Below are positions 1 through 10,104 of a stretch of 27,150 nucleotides of DNA, in pieces. The stretch's first letter is position 1. Each line of letters starts with the position of its first letter. The notes beneath the pieces are model-generated. The model saw only the letters and a program-made list of their open reading frames with translations. It was not told where the DNA came from and searched no databases. This DNA comes from Astrothelium macrocarpum (taxonomy: Eukaryota; Ascomycota; Dothideomycetes; Trypetheliales; Trypetheliaceae): positions 1-27,150 of the forward strand of contig JAGEMR010000229.1 in NCBI GenBank assembly GCA_021030915.1, given 5' to 3'. The position numbers were made by a program, and so were the translations under genes.

Positions 1-1639
1 TGAATGAGATGAAATAATTCGGAGGTGTGGAGGTGGCCCGTTAGGGGGGGTGGTTCGTTACCAGGTACGCCGCCTTAACCAAGAGCCGCAGACCAAACGA
101 AAAAGCGGTCGGGTCGAATGATTGGGCTGTATTTGTTTGCTTTTGGCTTCCTATCTTGCAAAGTTTGACGCTGTGTCGGTTCGCTCGACGCGCTTTGTGA
201 TGTGACAAGGGGAGAAGAGGTGGAAGAATGAGGGTTGCACTTACGCAGCGACGATAGAGCTGGAAAGCCCATTTGCAGCCAAGCCTGGCTGGGGATAGGA
301 GAGGACAGACATGGATGGTAGTACGGGAGGATCATGGTGATTCTAGCTTGCACAGAAAGCACTACGGTCAAGGCGATGCCGTTCTAGAACGCGGTCTGAT
401 GCAGTAGGCAACGCCTTCTCAGCGTAGGCGGCGCCCCATGGCTCCTTATTCCCACCAGGCGCACCTCCATGCCGTCACGGTGCAGAGCGTTCAGCATCAC
501 AGGCGTCCGCTTTTCTCGCGATACCATGCTCGCCATTAGATGGAGCATCTGCACAGAGCAGATTGTGTGCCTATCCAGCCAGGCGAGGTGGAGCAGGGAC
601 GAATAAGGGTGCGGCGAACCCTAAAACTCGGTAGGAGGACCTAGCACTAAGGCCTAAAAGATAGCATCAAATCACCGCCGGGTCCCCAAGCTGCCAGCCT
701 CTTACCCTCTCTCGTCAGCCCGCCAGCCGTTGTGAAGATGGCGTCAAGGTTTGCCGTCCTATCCGCAAGCGCAAAAGCCAACCTGCAGCAACTTGAAACG
801 CCAGGCGCCGACTGTCTTATGCAACTCCTGCTTTGCGCGCGTTTGACCGTCCCGATGCCCCCATCTCTACAATTGGCATCTTGGGCTCGCACGCAGGGAT
901 GCGATTGCACGATTGAGATTTCATCCGGGGCCATCCGCCGATCAGTCGGTGCACCTGCATCCTTCCTGTCAGAGGCGAGACTGGAGGAAAGAGATGGCCA
1001 TTTCAGTCCGGGCAGCGTCAAGAGCGATACAACGCCCTCGGTTGGCCAGAACGCTCACGTTGCATCGGTCTGGGGAACAGCTGGTCAAGCAAACTCCAAC
1101 GGCTAAATTTTGCGGAATCACGCGTCTTCTAGTAGATATCTGTCTGCTAGCTTGCTGGATCTCCTGTGATCGGCACTGTGATTCGTTGCGCAATACTGCT
1201 GATCGCACGTGGTGATAACTTTGCGGTCCATGATTGCCATACCATGGACCACGCATTTACCAGCATGACTGAGCTGCTTACCACTTGCGGAGCGATGAAC
1301 CCGACTGTCAACTTGTCAAACGAAAACCTGCACATTGTAGCCAATCACATTCCACCTTTTTTACCACCAACCAGTTACCGATCCAAGGAAATCTCATACA
1401 CAACTCGTCCCAAACACCAGAAGGGCCTGGACCATGCCTAAAACGATCCGAGATGCTACCTTAATTAACGCGTATGCTACCCTATAAAGTCTCAATCATA
1501 GATGCTTTCCCAAATAGAAGATAGGTAATGACAAGTAATTCAAAGTTCCACGTCAAAGATGAAGTCAAAATCATGCCGATTGCACTGCCGTTCGCTTTTT
1601 CAATTAACCTCTCCATGTCATCGCCAGCACCATCCCCCT
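1..1639. other. Left-end region without a supportable gene
   Basis: No open frame here has a recognisable domain, a signal peptide, or an intron pattern that extends it. Several frames of 60-125 codons overlap on both strands between 640 and 1260, which is what GC-richer spacer produces by chance. The only stretch with a protein-like pattern is 384-620 on the minus strand, listed separately. The last part (about 1480-1639) is the 3' flank of the cupredoxin gene and could hide a further 3' exon of it. Confidence 0.5.
384..620 (-). pseudogene. Possible ankyrin-repeat-like relic
   Basis: On the minus strand the sequence just after a TTTTAG (a plausible splice acceptor) is open for 78 codons to a TAG at 384-386. 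The translation has the spacing of one and a half ankyrin repeats: a SLLHLA start, a VQMLHL segment, then RTPVMLNALHRDGMEVRL and SHGA, which parallels the usual TPLxLAAxxGHxEVVxLLL..GA pattern. Several consensus positions are broken and no matching exons were found on either side, so it reads as a decayed fragment if it is anything. It could equally be chance. No function is proposed. Confidence 0.22.
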
Positions 1640-2678
1640 TTATCTCTTCCATTTCGCCGGACCAGATGATGCAGGACAAGCTTGCGGCCCTCCGTACGAG
1701 ACCGTTGAATTTGCGCCTCCACTGACGCTCGGGCTTGAGCCAGGGCTTGAGCTAGGACTCGCACCTGTGAATCCAGATGTAGTCTCTGGAGTTGGCGCAC
1801 CATTGTACGTAGCTAGCGTGATTCCAATCAAATTAGTGTTGACTGGCTCCGTGCCGCTGGTTGTTGGGGCTTGGACAACGCTCGTGGTGTTTGGCCGGGA
1901 AGCTGGTGGTCCGTATACACCGCCCTGGACCTGAGCAGGCGCAGAGGAGCTGTTTGTCATCATTGCAGCTGTACGGTACTCAAGGACAGACTGAGGAGGA
2001 TCGCCTGCGGTTCTGAAGCAGGGTTAGCGGCGTTTTGCACGACGGCACTATTGGAGATCTACGGTGGGTTTATCACTCCCACCATGCCTGATTGGCAATG
2101 TGAGTATATTGGCTGCGAGCAGTAGAAGTAAATCGGGTTGGTGTTGTTGATCATTACGCTGAAAACTTCGGGCTAATGCAAGAAAGGTATCAGCTTTAGC
2201 GCACTTTCCTTGCTCCATGCTTTCTTTTTCAATCCCTTCGACGATCAAATTCCATGACAAATGTTCTTTGACCATCATAGTATATCTCTGGTTTTAAGCC
2301 TGGTATGCTCACTCAACGAGGGAAAATCTTAAGCCACACATTTCGCTTGGCGCTGTGTTGCATGGCAATGTCCAAATCAGCTTGTAGATAGACTATACTT
2401 ACAGCTACACCACTAGGAACCACCTGATACCCAGAGTAAAACCCCATTCCACCGGCCATTGGTTTGCACGGGTTATTGAAATCTCCCTGTACGACGGAAT
2501 GATTCAGGGGATAAAATTCAAACTGTACGACCGATCCAATCGGGGCAAGGATTGTGTCTGGGGTGAAGTTGAGGCCGTTCTCGCCTACAGCTACGGTTTG
2601 AATGCTGCCTGTTTGGGCAAGGACAGACGTCATGAAAAGTGCAAAGGAAAGGAGCGTATGGAAGGATTTAGGGGCCAT
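1640..2678 (-). CDS. Secreted cupredoxin-like, serine-rich extracellular protein
   Basis: Three exons, read right to left: 2678-2403, 2172-2063, 2012-1640 (introns of 230 and 50 bp; the second has GCTAAC before its acceptor). Product 252 aa. The ATG at 2678 is chosen because it opens a signal peptide (hydrophobic residues 8-20, cleavage near VLA-Q22). Residues about 25-130 form a plastocyanin/azurin-like fold of the type seen in fungal extracellular serine-rich proteins. The four type-1 copper ligands are visible as H60, C110, H117 and M122 (YFYCSQPIYSHCQSGMVG). The rest is a Ser/Thr/Pro/Gly-rich, probably O-glycosylated tail. Most relatives end in a GPI signal; this model ends in PAKWKR without one, so a last intron may be missed. 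Likely secreted or wall-associated. Copper binding follows from the family and ligands; its physiological role is unknown. It lies 274 bp from the BIG1 stop, on the same strand. Confidence 0.87.
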
Positions 2679-2952
2679 TTTAGGTGATGATGGAACCAAA
2701 GGAAAGTGAACTCAGGAGAGACGAATACTGACGACGCAATGACCTTCGATTTTTACAGCTACCATATAGTAGACGATTCAGATCTGACCTGTTGATGCAG
2801 GGTCCAACACGGGATTGGAATGTTGATGAACATATTGTTGACCCCCGCATAGGCGAGGAATGCCTCAGTAACTCATACGGTTGGAATCTCTATGAATACA
2901 ATTTGTACATTAAGGTACCTTGCAAACGAAATTTGACATGTAAATTCATCAA

Positions 2953-4124
2953 TTAGGCCTGCTTCTTCTGCGCTGCTGGTCCCATCTCCTTACTAAATGC
3001 CATATACGACACTTCTAGGCCTGCGATTGCGCGTATTCCGACGCAAAGAATCACAATGAGCAGCAGACTTACTGAACCACCCATGAAGAGTCCTATAAAA
3101 AAGGGGTTTCGCGTCAGCTTCGCAAACTTTGAAACTTGAGCAACTGATAGGTGAGTTGTAGGAAAGGCAAAAATCACCTGGCGAGAGAAACTGATAGGTC
3201 TCGAACAGAGGCAACGACGAGCTGCTTTCGTCACGGCCATGAACAAAGAAGTCACGCTTAAGCTCAATGTGTTCAGCATTAGCAAAGTCGAGCTCGTCCA
3301 TTTCGTAGACTTGTTGCACGTGAGCTCCAGAGTAGGGATTCTCTGAGGGAGACGGAGGTGTGGTGATGTAGATGACAGTGTAATCGCCGTGTGACGATGC
3401 AAGATCAATGAGGTAGCTCAAGTCATCATCTGAGGAGACATTAGAGACGGCATCTAAGAGAGGGGTGGGGGAAAGCAGTACCGTTTTGGCGTAGCTGGAG
3501 TGCACGCTCTCTGGGAGTTGATGGGAGTGCTGGCGGGTTGAATGAGATGACGGCAGGCGTTGAAAGCCCACTAGCTAGCACGTTCGCTACTTTATCAACG
3601 CATCGTCAGCTCTGCTGCTCTATAGAAATACGATCGGTCTTTGCAGTCTCTAGGACATACTGGGTTCGTCTGTGCCCTTGCGCTGCGCACCACATTGAGT
3701 TGATAGGTACTTGGCGATCCTCTCCGCATCAACATTGCCTGAGACCTCTTGAACAGTGTGGCTTGATATTACTTTCTTGTCTTCTCTGAGGATCTGTTTG
3801 CGAAGTGTAGGTGCCGCCTGGCTACTAATAAAGTCCGCTACTTGCACACCAGGCTGCTCAACGAGGAGGTAAATTTGCGAGGAACAAGACTCGAGAGATT
3901 TCAACACTGATGTCGTGATCTGCGACGAAGAAGCGATTCTTAGAGAATCAAGGGAAGTGTTTGCCAGTCTGTCAATGTGTTAGCTTGCATGTCTTCTTAA
4001 TGCAAGTAGAGGCGTCGTCAGCGGCATACGAAGAAGTAGAGAAGAGAAAGAAAGGCGAGGCATCCTGGAAAGCGCTCGCTATTCCGAGATTTAGAGCAAA
4101 AGCTCTGATAATCTGTAATCTCAT
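2953..4124 (-). CDS. BIG1: BIG1-family ER membrane protein (beta-1,6-glucan synthesis)
   Basis: Five exons, right to left: 4124-4030, 3968-3661, 3586-3482, 3429-3178, 3092-2953 (introns 61, 74, 52 and 85 bp). The join is exactly 900 nt, 299 aa. The start at 4124 gives an N-terminal signal peptide followed by the FxDxSPFFLFSTS block typical of Big1. The middle is an ER-luminal domain ending in the conserved LFETYQFLSPG. One transmembrane helix (about residues 258-278) is followed by GIRAIAGLEVSYMAF, and the C terminus AAQKKQA has a dilysine, ER-retrieval-like end. In yeast Big1 is an ER type I membrane protein needed for cell-wall beta-1,6-glucan, and it is distantly related to the V-ATPase accessory protein Ac45. 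Length fits the family. It is divergent from RRP17 with a very short spacer. Confidence 0.95.
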
Positions 4125-4261
4125 GGTAGCAGTGGATGTTAATGATGGAATACAGAGCACTGGAGGGACAGCTTTGACTTCAGATGATCGGCGGCGGGAC
4201 GCAAACTTTCGCCGACTATCATCATTTTGAGCAATCTCCAATTTTTCTTTCCCCTGTCTAC
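4125..4261. promoter_or_regulatory. Short bidirectional promoter BIG1 / RRP17
   Basis: Only 137 bp separate the BIG1 start codon (minus strand) from the chosen RRP17 start codon (plus strand), so both 5' leaders and core promoters must share this interval. If RRP17 starts at the upstream in-frame ATG at 4184 the gap falls to 59 bp. No clear TATA box is visible. Confidence 0.6.
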
Positions 4262-5025
4262 ATGAGCCGACAAAAGATTTATGACGATATCGTGATGGGC
4301 CCCATCGCAAAAAGGAGGAAAACAACAGCTGTCGAGGAAATTTCGTTCGATGAGGCTGCGCGGGAACAATATCTTACTGGGTTTCACAAGCGCAAACAAC
4401 AGAGGATAAAGCAGGCAAAGGAAGCGGCTGCTCAGCGGGAACGGGAGGAGAGAATCAAAGAGCGCAAACAAGTTTGTCTCGTGGTCATTGTTTCTATGAA
4501 GCCTGAGCTTATCAAATAAATTTCTAGATGCGCGAAGAAAGACAGAGGCAGCTAGAGGAGCATGTTAATTCAATCAATTCAGTACTAAGCAACACCAACG
4601 GCAATGTAACTATTGGAAATGAACATGGGTATGAAGAACTAGGCAGCGATGGTGGGCAAGAGTGGCAGGGTTTCGAAGAGGTTGTGGAGGTAAATCGGGT
4701 GGATGAGTACGTCGATGAAGATAAATATGCCGTGGTCACCGTAGAGTCTGTTGATATCTCTAAAGACGGATTAAATGTTGCGGTAGAGGAAGAAGATGAC
4801 GACATCGATCAGAGCATATCAGACACGGAGAAAACATCTCTTGGTCAGGATATCTCGAATGGCAAAGCACAAAGGAAGCGAACGTGGACTAAAGAGAAGG
4901 CACCTGGCACCAAGACAAGGAGGAAGAGGAAATTTCGATATGAGAGTGCAGCAGAACGCAAAGTAGCAAGACAGAAGCAGAGAGGCAAAAATGCAAAAGC
5001 TGCAAAAGCCCGACGTGGCAAATAA
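4262..5025 (+). CDS. RRP17: Rrp17/Nop25-family rRNA-processing protein (NOL12)
   Basis: Two exons, 4262-4471 and 4528-5025, with a 56-bp intron (GTTTGT...TTTCTAG). Product 235 aa. The diagnostic block EEISFDEAAREQYLTGFHKRKQQRIKQAK near the N terminus is followed by a long charged helix rich in Arg, Lys and Glu that runs across the splice junction (ERKQ-MREERQRQLEEHV). An acidic linker with a low-complexity EEEDDD patch follows. The C terminus is strongly basic (KFRYESAAERKVARQKQRGKN), as in Nop25/NOL12 proteins. In yeast, Rrp17 is a 5'-3' exonuclease that trims pre-rRNA ends for the large ribosomal subunit in the nucleolus. The start is uncertain: in-frame ATGs lie at 4184, 4262 and 4295, the last having the best initiation context. 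Confidence 0.92.
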
Positions 5026-5256
5026 AACGACACGTTGTTAAAGGCGAGGGTCACTCTGTGCATCATTGGATCTGCATGCTAGAACAGTCTCATTTCCGGC
5101 TCTAAGTCTGACGAGTTAAAGGTATCAGTTTGTGAGAGTCACTACGCCGTCAAAGCATTATCACGTTGCAACCCAAATTAGAATCTATCGTACCCGACCC
5201 AGGCACTCCACAATGCACAGCACTGATCATCGGCTTGTTTCTTCATGCCCGAACAT

Positions 5257-5925
5257 TTAGATGTTTCCAATCTCGGCAACAAAGTCGTCGAGCTCCTTCT
5301 TAGTATCGTTGTATTTCTTGGCCATTTCCTCATACTTTGACTCCCACTGATCGCGTGCGCTCTCGAGTGCCTGCACCTTGCGTTCGTAATGCCCCGACTT
5401 GACGTCGGTCTGACGGAGCCTATCAGTGATGTCAGCAAGAGGCCAGGAGATTCATATGGCAAATAAAGTCCAGGTGGAACGCACTTGTCATTGGCCTCCC
5501 TCAAATTTCTATCAGCCTCTTCTGCCTCCTCTTCGAGGAGCTGCAGTCTCCGCTGGAGAGTCTCATTCTGCTGGCCGTGAGCCCCGCTCTCTTCAGCCTG
5601 TGCCTTGGCATCCTTGATGCCACCTTCTAGCTTCTCAACCTCTGATTCGAGGAGCTGATTCTTGTGCGAGAGCGAGGTAATCTCTTGTTCCTTGGTGAGG
5701 TTCTCTTGTTCGAGAGTCTTCACTTTGGATGAAAGTTCCTCGACTTTGGCGTGTGCTTCATCGGCTTCTTCACGCAAGGCGGCAAGACGCTAGTGACGAA
5801 GGCATTAGTGGTTAGATGTTGGGGTCGTGTGCTAGTTTCGTTCCATTGTTGAGGGCGGATTACACACGAAATGGTGGCACAGTGGAGCATGGTGGGGAAC
5901 AACACACCTTCTTTATTTGATCCAT
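5257..5925 (-). CDS. TPM1: Tropomyosin
   Basis: Three exons, right to left: 5925-5908 (only 18 nt, MDQIKK), 5789-5485, 5419-5257; introns 118 and 65 bp. The product is exactly 161 aa, the length of fungal tropomyosins such as S. pombe Cdc8. The whole chain is a continuous heptad-repeat coiled coil without prolines. It includes the conserved segments KVKTLEQENLTKEQEITSL, NETLQRRLQLLEEEAEEADR and the C-terminal KKELDDFVAEIGNI. The protein forms head-to-tail polymers along formin-built actin filaments, stabilising cables used for polar growth, type V myosin transport and the cytokinetic ring. It is divergent from the securin-like gene, with 330 bp between the start codons. Confidence 0.97.
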
Positions 5926-6255
5926 GATCCTGGTGATAGAGGGGGAAAAAAAGATGTTTGGCTTTTCAAAGATTTTGGGAAAGTGTTTGAGAGAGAATGC
6001 GAGGCAGGGATTGGATTAGGTGGATTGTGTTTAAGGGTGGGGTGTCCTTTGCACAAAGTGCTCTGGCCTGTTGTACGCAAGCCCAAGTATCGTGTTATCT
6101 GCAGGGTCAGTGGAAGCGGCAGCCACCCCGGCCCGTTGCCCGGCGAAACAAACATCAACAAAACTCACTTTCGACTTCTACCCCATTCGGCCTCAGCATG
6201 CACCGATGTGTACGCTCATTTGCAGCACCGAAGTTTGGAGCGATATACGTCCGCA
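5926..6255. promoter_or_regulatory. Shared upstream region tropomyosin / securin-like gene
   Basis: A 330-bp interval lies between two divergent start codons. An open frame runs in from 5917 in phase with the securin-like start at 6256, but its upstream part shows no conserved pattern, so I read it as leader sequence. No clear TATA box or known factor site is claimed. Confidence 0.45.
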
Positions 6256-7734
6256 ATGCTTGCTGCAGCCCATGATCAAGAGAATCTTACCCATGCGCAC
6301 CAGACGGCCACTGCTGCTAAACCGCTGAATCAAGGCATCGCTGTAGCAAAGACACCTGCAAACAAAGGCCCTAAGACACCGTTTCGAGTACCACTTAACG
6401 ACGAAAATGCACCGCTTCAGGTTGGGAAATCTGTATTCCGGACAAATGGCAAGAATTTGAACCGTGAAGTGAAGAATGGCAGACAAGGCAAAGAAGGGAG
6501 CAATGACAGCTTTGTCACTCCTGCCGGTACGTTCATTTATGACTATACTTATTCTGGAATGGGAATGAGAATGAGTGCTAAGGGTTGATATCGCAGGACC
6601 ACGAAACCGCGCGCCTCTTGGAGCCAAAACTACAAATGCCAAAGCAAAAGCTTTTCAAACGCCAGCCCCTCTATCAATCAGCCACAATGGGGGAGAATCA
6701 ACATCAAAATCGCTTAGTCCACGCATGCGACGGGCCAAGGTGAAAGTCCACCAAGCTGAACTGTCTAAACTTGAAGCACAAGATGAAGAGCCTGAGATCG
6801 AGTATATGCCCCCTCGGCCAAAACGTGAGTTGCTGCTCCCAGGGACTGAAAGTTCGTGATTTATTAATGGCTATCAGCCCTCTGCGATGATCCAGACGAC
6901 TTCTCTGCAGATAGAGAATACCCAATGTTCGCGCCAGAAAACATCACGCGCGGCATGTACTCCGTCTTTTCAGGCGCGGATGACGAAGATTTCATCGCCA
7001 AGCGTGAGAAAGAGGAAGCAGAAGCTCAAGCCAAGCACGACAAAGCCTTAGATGATCTGCTTCAAAAGGCCATCGACGACGACCCCATCATCGGGAAAGG
7101 CAATATCTTTGAAAAACCTCGCGCTGACCCAAAGTCGAAGGGGACCAGCGGCACTGGAACAGCAGCTCCGGCACCAAATAAAGGCCTGCACCTATCTATT
7201 TCCAGATCCGCCGCCACCGCTCTTGCCCGACCCACCGCATCCACGGCGCAAAAAGCCAAGCCTCTCATCTCCAAACCCGTAACGGCCGCTCATTCTTCCA
7301 GCAAGGCCAAGAGCAATCGACCTGTCCCTAGAGCTGGCTCTGGCTCAGCATCATCCGGAAATGCTGCTGCTTCGCGCACCACGCTCGGCTATGCCCATGG
7401 TCGCGCGACGTCTGCGACACTGCGGGGCATCGGAAAGGACGGGCCGAGCAGCAAGGCGCGTGAATGCTCGAGGCAGCCTGGCGCAGCAAGAGCGAATGAC
7501 GTGCGGGATGCGAGTGCACGGTCTAGCCAACCTGCTGGCTCCGCGGCTTTGTCTGATGAGGCGGCGGAGCTGGACGCGTGGATGGGCAGGCTGGGTATCG
7601 GACGTGCAGTGGAAGATGATGAGGATAGTGGGAGTGTGGAGGCGGAGTTGCTCGGAGGTTTGCCCGAGGTGGAGGCGATGTGGCGAGAGGAGGCGATGCA
7701 GGAGTTTCGGATGGAGCTACCGGAGCCGTTTTAG
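6256..7734 (+). CDS. Securin-like (Cut2/Pds1-type) separase inhibitor, candidate
   Basis: Three exons: 6256-6526, 6597-6824, 6878-7734 (introns 70 and 53 bp); 451 aa. No folded domain is visible; the protein is low-complexity, as securins are. Two RxxL destruction-box-like motifs sit near the N terminus: RVPLNDEN (residue 44) and RAPLGAKTTN (residue 95), with a KEN-like QEN at residues 8-10. An acidic EPEIEYMPPRP follows at about 156-164. As I recall, fission yeast Cut2 has the same order: RAPLG-type D-boxes and then a DIEYMPP segment in the region securins use to block separase. Residues 170-210 (DDPDDFSADREYPMFAPENITRG) are conserved-looking, then comes a Ser/Ala/Lys-rich basic stretch and an acidic end, ELPEPF. 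Inferred role: bind and inhibit separase until APC/C-driven destruction at anaphase. Proline-directed TP/SP sites suggest CDK control. The start is the ATG beginning MLAAAHDQEN. Confidence 0.65.
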
Positions 7735-9043
7735 GTGGCCTCGTAATAGAAGACGGGGATGTGGAGGTTCGGTCGGCGATGTTAGATGATGGGGCAGCGC
7801 TCGTCAGCAAGAGGCGTTTGGGATCTTATGGGGACGACTCGATCACTAAAGGCTATTAGTTACGCCGCATTTGTGACAACGGGAGTATGTGTTCGATTCT
7901 TTCTTATCGGGAATCAGCCAGGGAGACAGCGTCTTTGTACAGCGTGTACCGAAGTGATCCTATTGGAATGGGTTTAGAGCGAGAGATTTCTCTTATGCGT
8001 CCTATCTTGCGTTAGTAGGAAATCTACACGAATTCTCGTTGGGGCAGATAAGAAACTCTAAAACTGAATGCAGTGGTGGAATGAGAAATACTACAAACGG
8101 CCAAGGACGTAAATCGTGATGCACTTGTTAGAAGGACTCTCAACCTTACGGGAAATCATAATCCTTAAAGACATCTCTTGGTCAAAGAGCTTCTTATGTT
8201 TAAAAATTCAAAAACGTATTTAGGATCTGCCGAACAGGCTAGTGACTGGTTTACACTTTTTGCCATCTGTGGCATTACCCACTGCAACCCCTAGTGGCGT
8301 CTGGAATAGCATCCCAACAACTTATGATCAGCAAGACATCTCCAAGAGCTTGAGGTGAGCCACCAGTGGTAGCAATAAGAAAGCCCACCCGCGACCGCGA
8401 GAGATATTATTCGGCGCACGCCTCGTAAAAAGCCACTCGACGGTAAACGAAAGAAAATTTAGAGAGTTGTTTCTCGACCGATAGTTTACGGTTTTTCTTT
8501 AGCTTGTGATTGTTTGAAATGGTTTAGGGTTCTCCCTACGAGGCGTGAGGCGAATTGTATTTCTTGCGGTCGCAGGTGACATTTCTTATTGCAACCACCT
8601 GTGGGATGATAGGAAATTCTGACTTTTATTATTGGCACTGAGCTAGACAGTACCTAGATGGTCTAGCTTAGATATCATGAGCAATTACAACAAGAGATTG
8701 AAGATACAATCGGCACAATACTAAGATATACTGTGCCTGATCTGCTTGAATCATGCACGAAAAAAGTAATTGGCGCCACCACCTTATTGACATGGTAATT
8801 TCGTGAATCCGGAGGCACATTGAATAGAGGTGGAAAAGTGATCTTCGTCCAAACTCAACGCCCCCGCTAATGGTACTTAAAACACTTAAAAGCACAGGAA
8901 TAGAAGAGATTGCATGGCGGACAAGGCAGGGAGTTGGCTTCATGAGTCGCAATGATGAGAATGAGAATCGTCACAGGTGAGCTTGAAACTGTCAATGAGG
9001 AGTCGAGGCATGCCTCATGAACAAACGGAAGAACGTACACACG
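7735..9043. other. Spacer between convergent securin-like and SWIB genes
   Basis: About 1.3 kb with no supportable gene. It holds the 3' flanks of the two convergent genes and MITE copy A (8361-8603). Short open frames such as the minus-strand one at 8668-8952 have no recognisable features. Confidence 0.6.
8361..8603. mobile_element. MITE copy A (243 bp, 67-bp terminal inverted repeats)
   Basis: Positions 8361-8427 and the reverse complement of 8537-8603 align over 67 bp without gaps at about 80% identity by eye. Both begin CAC..GTGGT.GCAATAAGAAA, share a core GCGACCGC.AGA and end CACGCCTCGTA. The 109-bp centre has no coding capacity. No target duplication is evident (GAGC on the left, GGAT on the right), so this copy looks old. 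It is non-autonomous, and the transposase family is unassigned. Confidence 0.82.
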
Positions 9044-10104
9044 TCAATCCTCATCCACCGGGTAGAGCTGGGAGGCAAGGATCTTGTTCATGGTGAACAT
9101 GTGTACGCGATCCTGCTTGAACACGGCACGCATCGCGTCATCGCAGCGTATCTGGCGCTTATCGTTTGGATCCTGCAAGTCGCGCTCCTTGACGTATTCC
9201 CAAATTTTCTTCACAGTTTGCGGGCGCGAGAGCACCGTCTCACCAACCAGCGAGGCAAGTGGAGTCGAAAGACTCATGGGCTTCTACGAGTCAAAATGAT
9301 CAGCCACTGGATTGAACCGAGCGGAGTGTGGAAGGGTCAGGTGGGTGGAGGGGTGACTCACGTGAAAGGCACCATTCCGTTTCTTCTCCTTTTTCTCGGC
9401 TCCCGTACCAGAGTCCAGGTCGCTGTCATCGTCATCTTTGACTTTCGCCGAGCTCTTCTTCTTCGGCGACTTTTTGTCCTTCTTCACTTTTGCGACAACT
9501 CGCTTTTTTTGGCTGCCTCCTCTTGTGGGACGTGCGCGACTGTTTTCCTCGGCTTGAAGTCGTGCAGCGAATGCGGCATCCTCATCGACCGAATCGCGCT
9601 GCTTCTTGACCTTTTTCTTGGGAGGTGGAGTGTCTTCTGCTGGCTCGGAAAGTTCGGACTCTTCCTGAGCTTCTTCAGAGGCGCGGCGCTTTTGTGGAGA
9701 GGACGGCGAGGTCGTAGCTGCATGTGTAGAGGCACCATTACTCTTGACACCGTTGGTTTGGGGCTCGGGTTTGATAGGTTCTGTGTTGGCGGCGTTCAGG
9801 GCAGCGTTAGCTCTGTCAAAACGTTCCATGATGAGATCATTAATGGGATTCTAGCATGAGCTGTCAGCCAAGCCATTGCCGCTGAAAAGGGCATAAGAAG
9901 TGCACTTTTAATGTAGTAAGGTCTTGGTCAATTTTGGCTTGCAAGCCCTTACGAATGGCTTTGGCGGAAATGGTAGTGAGATCGGCAGCGGCAAGAATAT
10001 CGTCAATGATGACGATGTAGGAGGCTTTCGCCTCGGGAGATACTGCATGACAGTTGAGCAAGTGTAACACTTGGTGGGTGGAGATTAAATAGCTTACTTG
10101 ACAT
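9044..10104 (-). CDS. DEK_C + SWIB/MDM2 domain chromatin protein
   Basis: Four exons, right to left: 10104-10098 (only 7 nt, ATGTCAA), 10042-9906, 9850-9362, 9283-9044; introns 55, 55 and 78 bp. The join is 873 nt, 290 aa. Residues about 5-65 are a DEK_C domain (YIVIIDDILAAADLTTISAK, then IRKGLQ and LIMERFD). A Ser/Pro-rich and then Lys-rich linker with likely nuclear-localisation clusters (PPPKKKVKKQR, KKSPKKKSSAK) follows. Residues about 212-288 are a SWIB domain (KPMSLSTPLASLVGE, LSRPQTVKKIWEYVK, DPNDKRQIRCDDAMRAVF, VHMFTMNKIL). This matches the yeast Tri1/Uaf30 architecture; Uaf30 belongs to the upstream activating factor of RNA polymerase I. A nuclear, transcription-linked role is inferred. 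It is divergent from eIF3b. Confidence 0.95.

Noticed and set aside
7881..7900. GTTCGATTC, similar to a tRNA B box
   Set aside because: No A box, acceptor-stem pairing or anticodon arm could be found at the right distance on either strand.
9017..9859. A 280-codon plus-strand open frame
   Set aside because: It lies antisense to the SWIB gene, whose exons, splice sites and domains are all clear. Its Leu/Phe/Arg-rich translation is what the complement of Lys/Glu/Ser-rich coding sequence gives.
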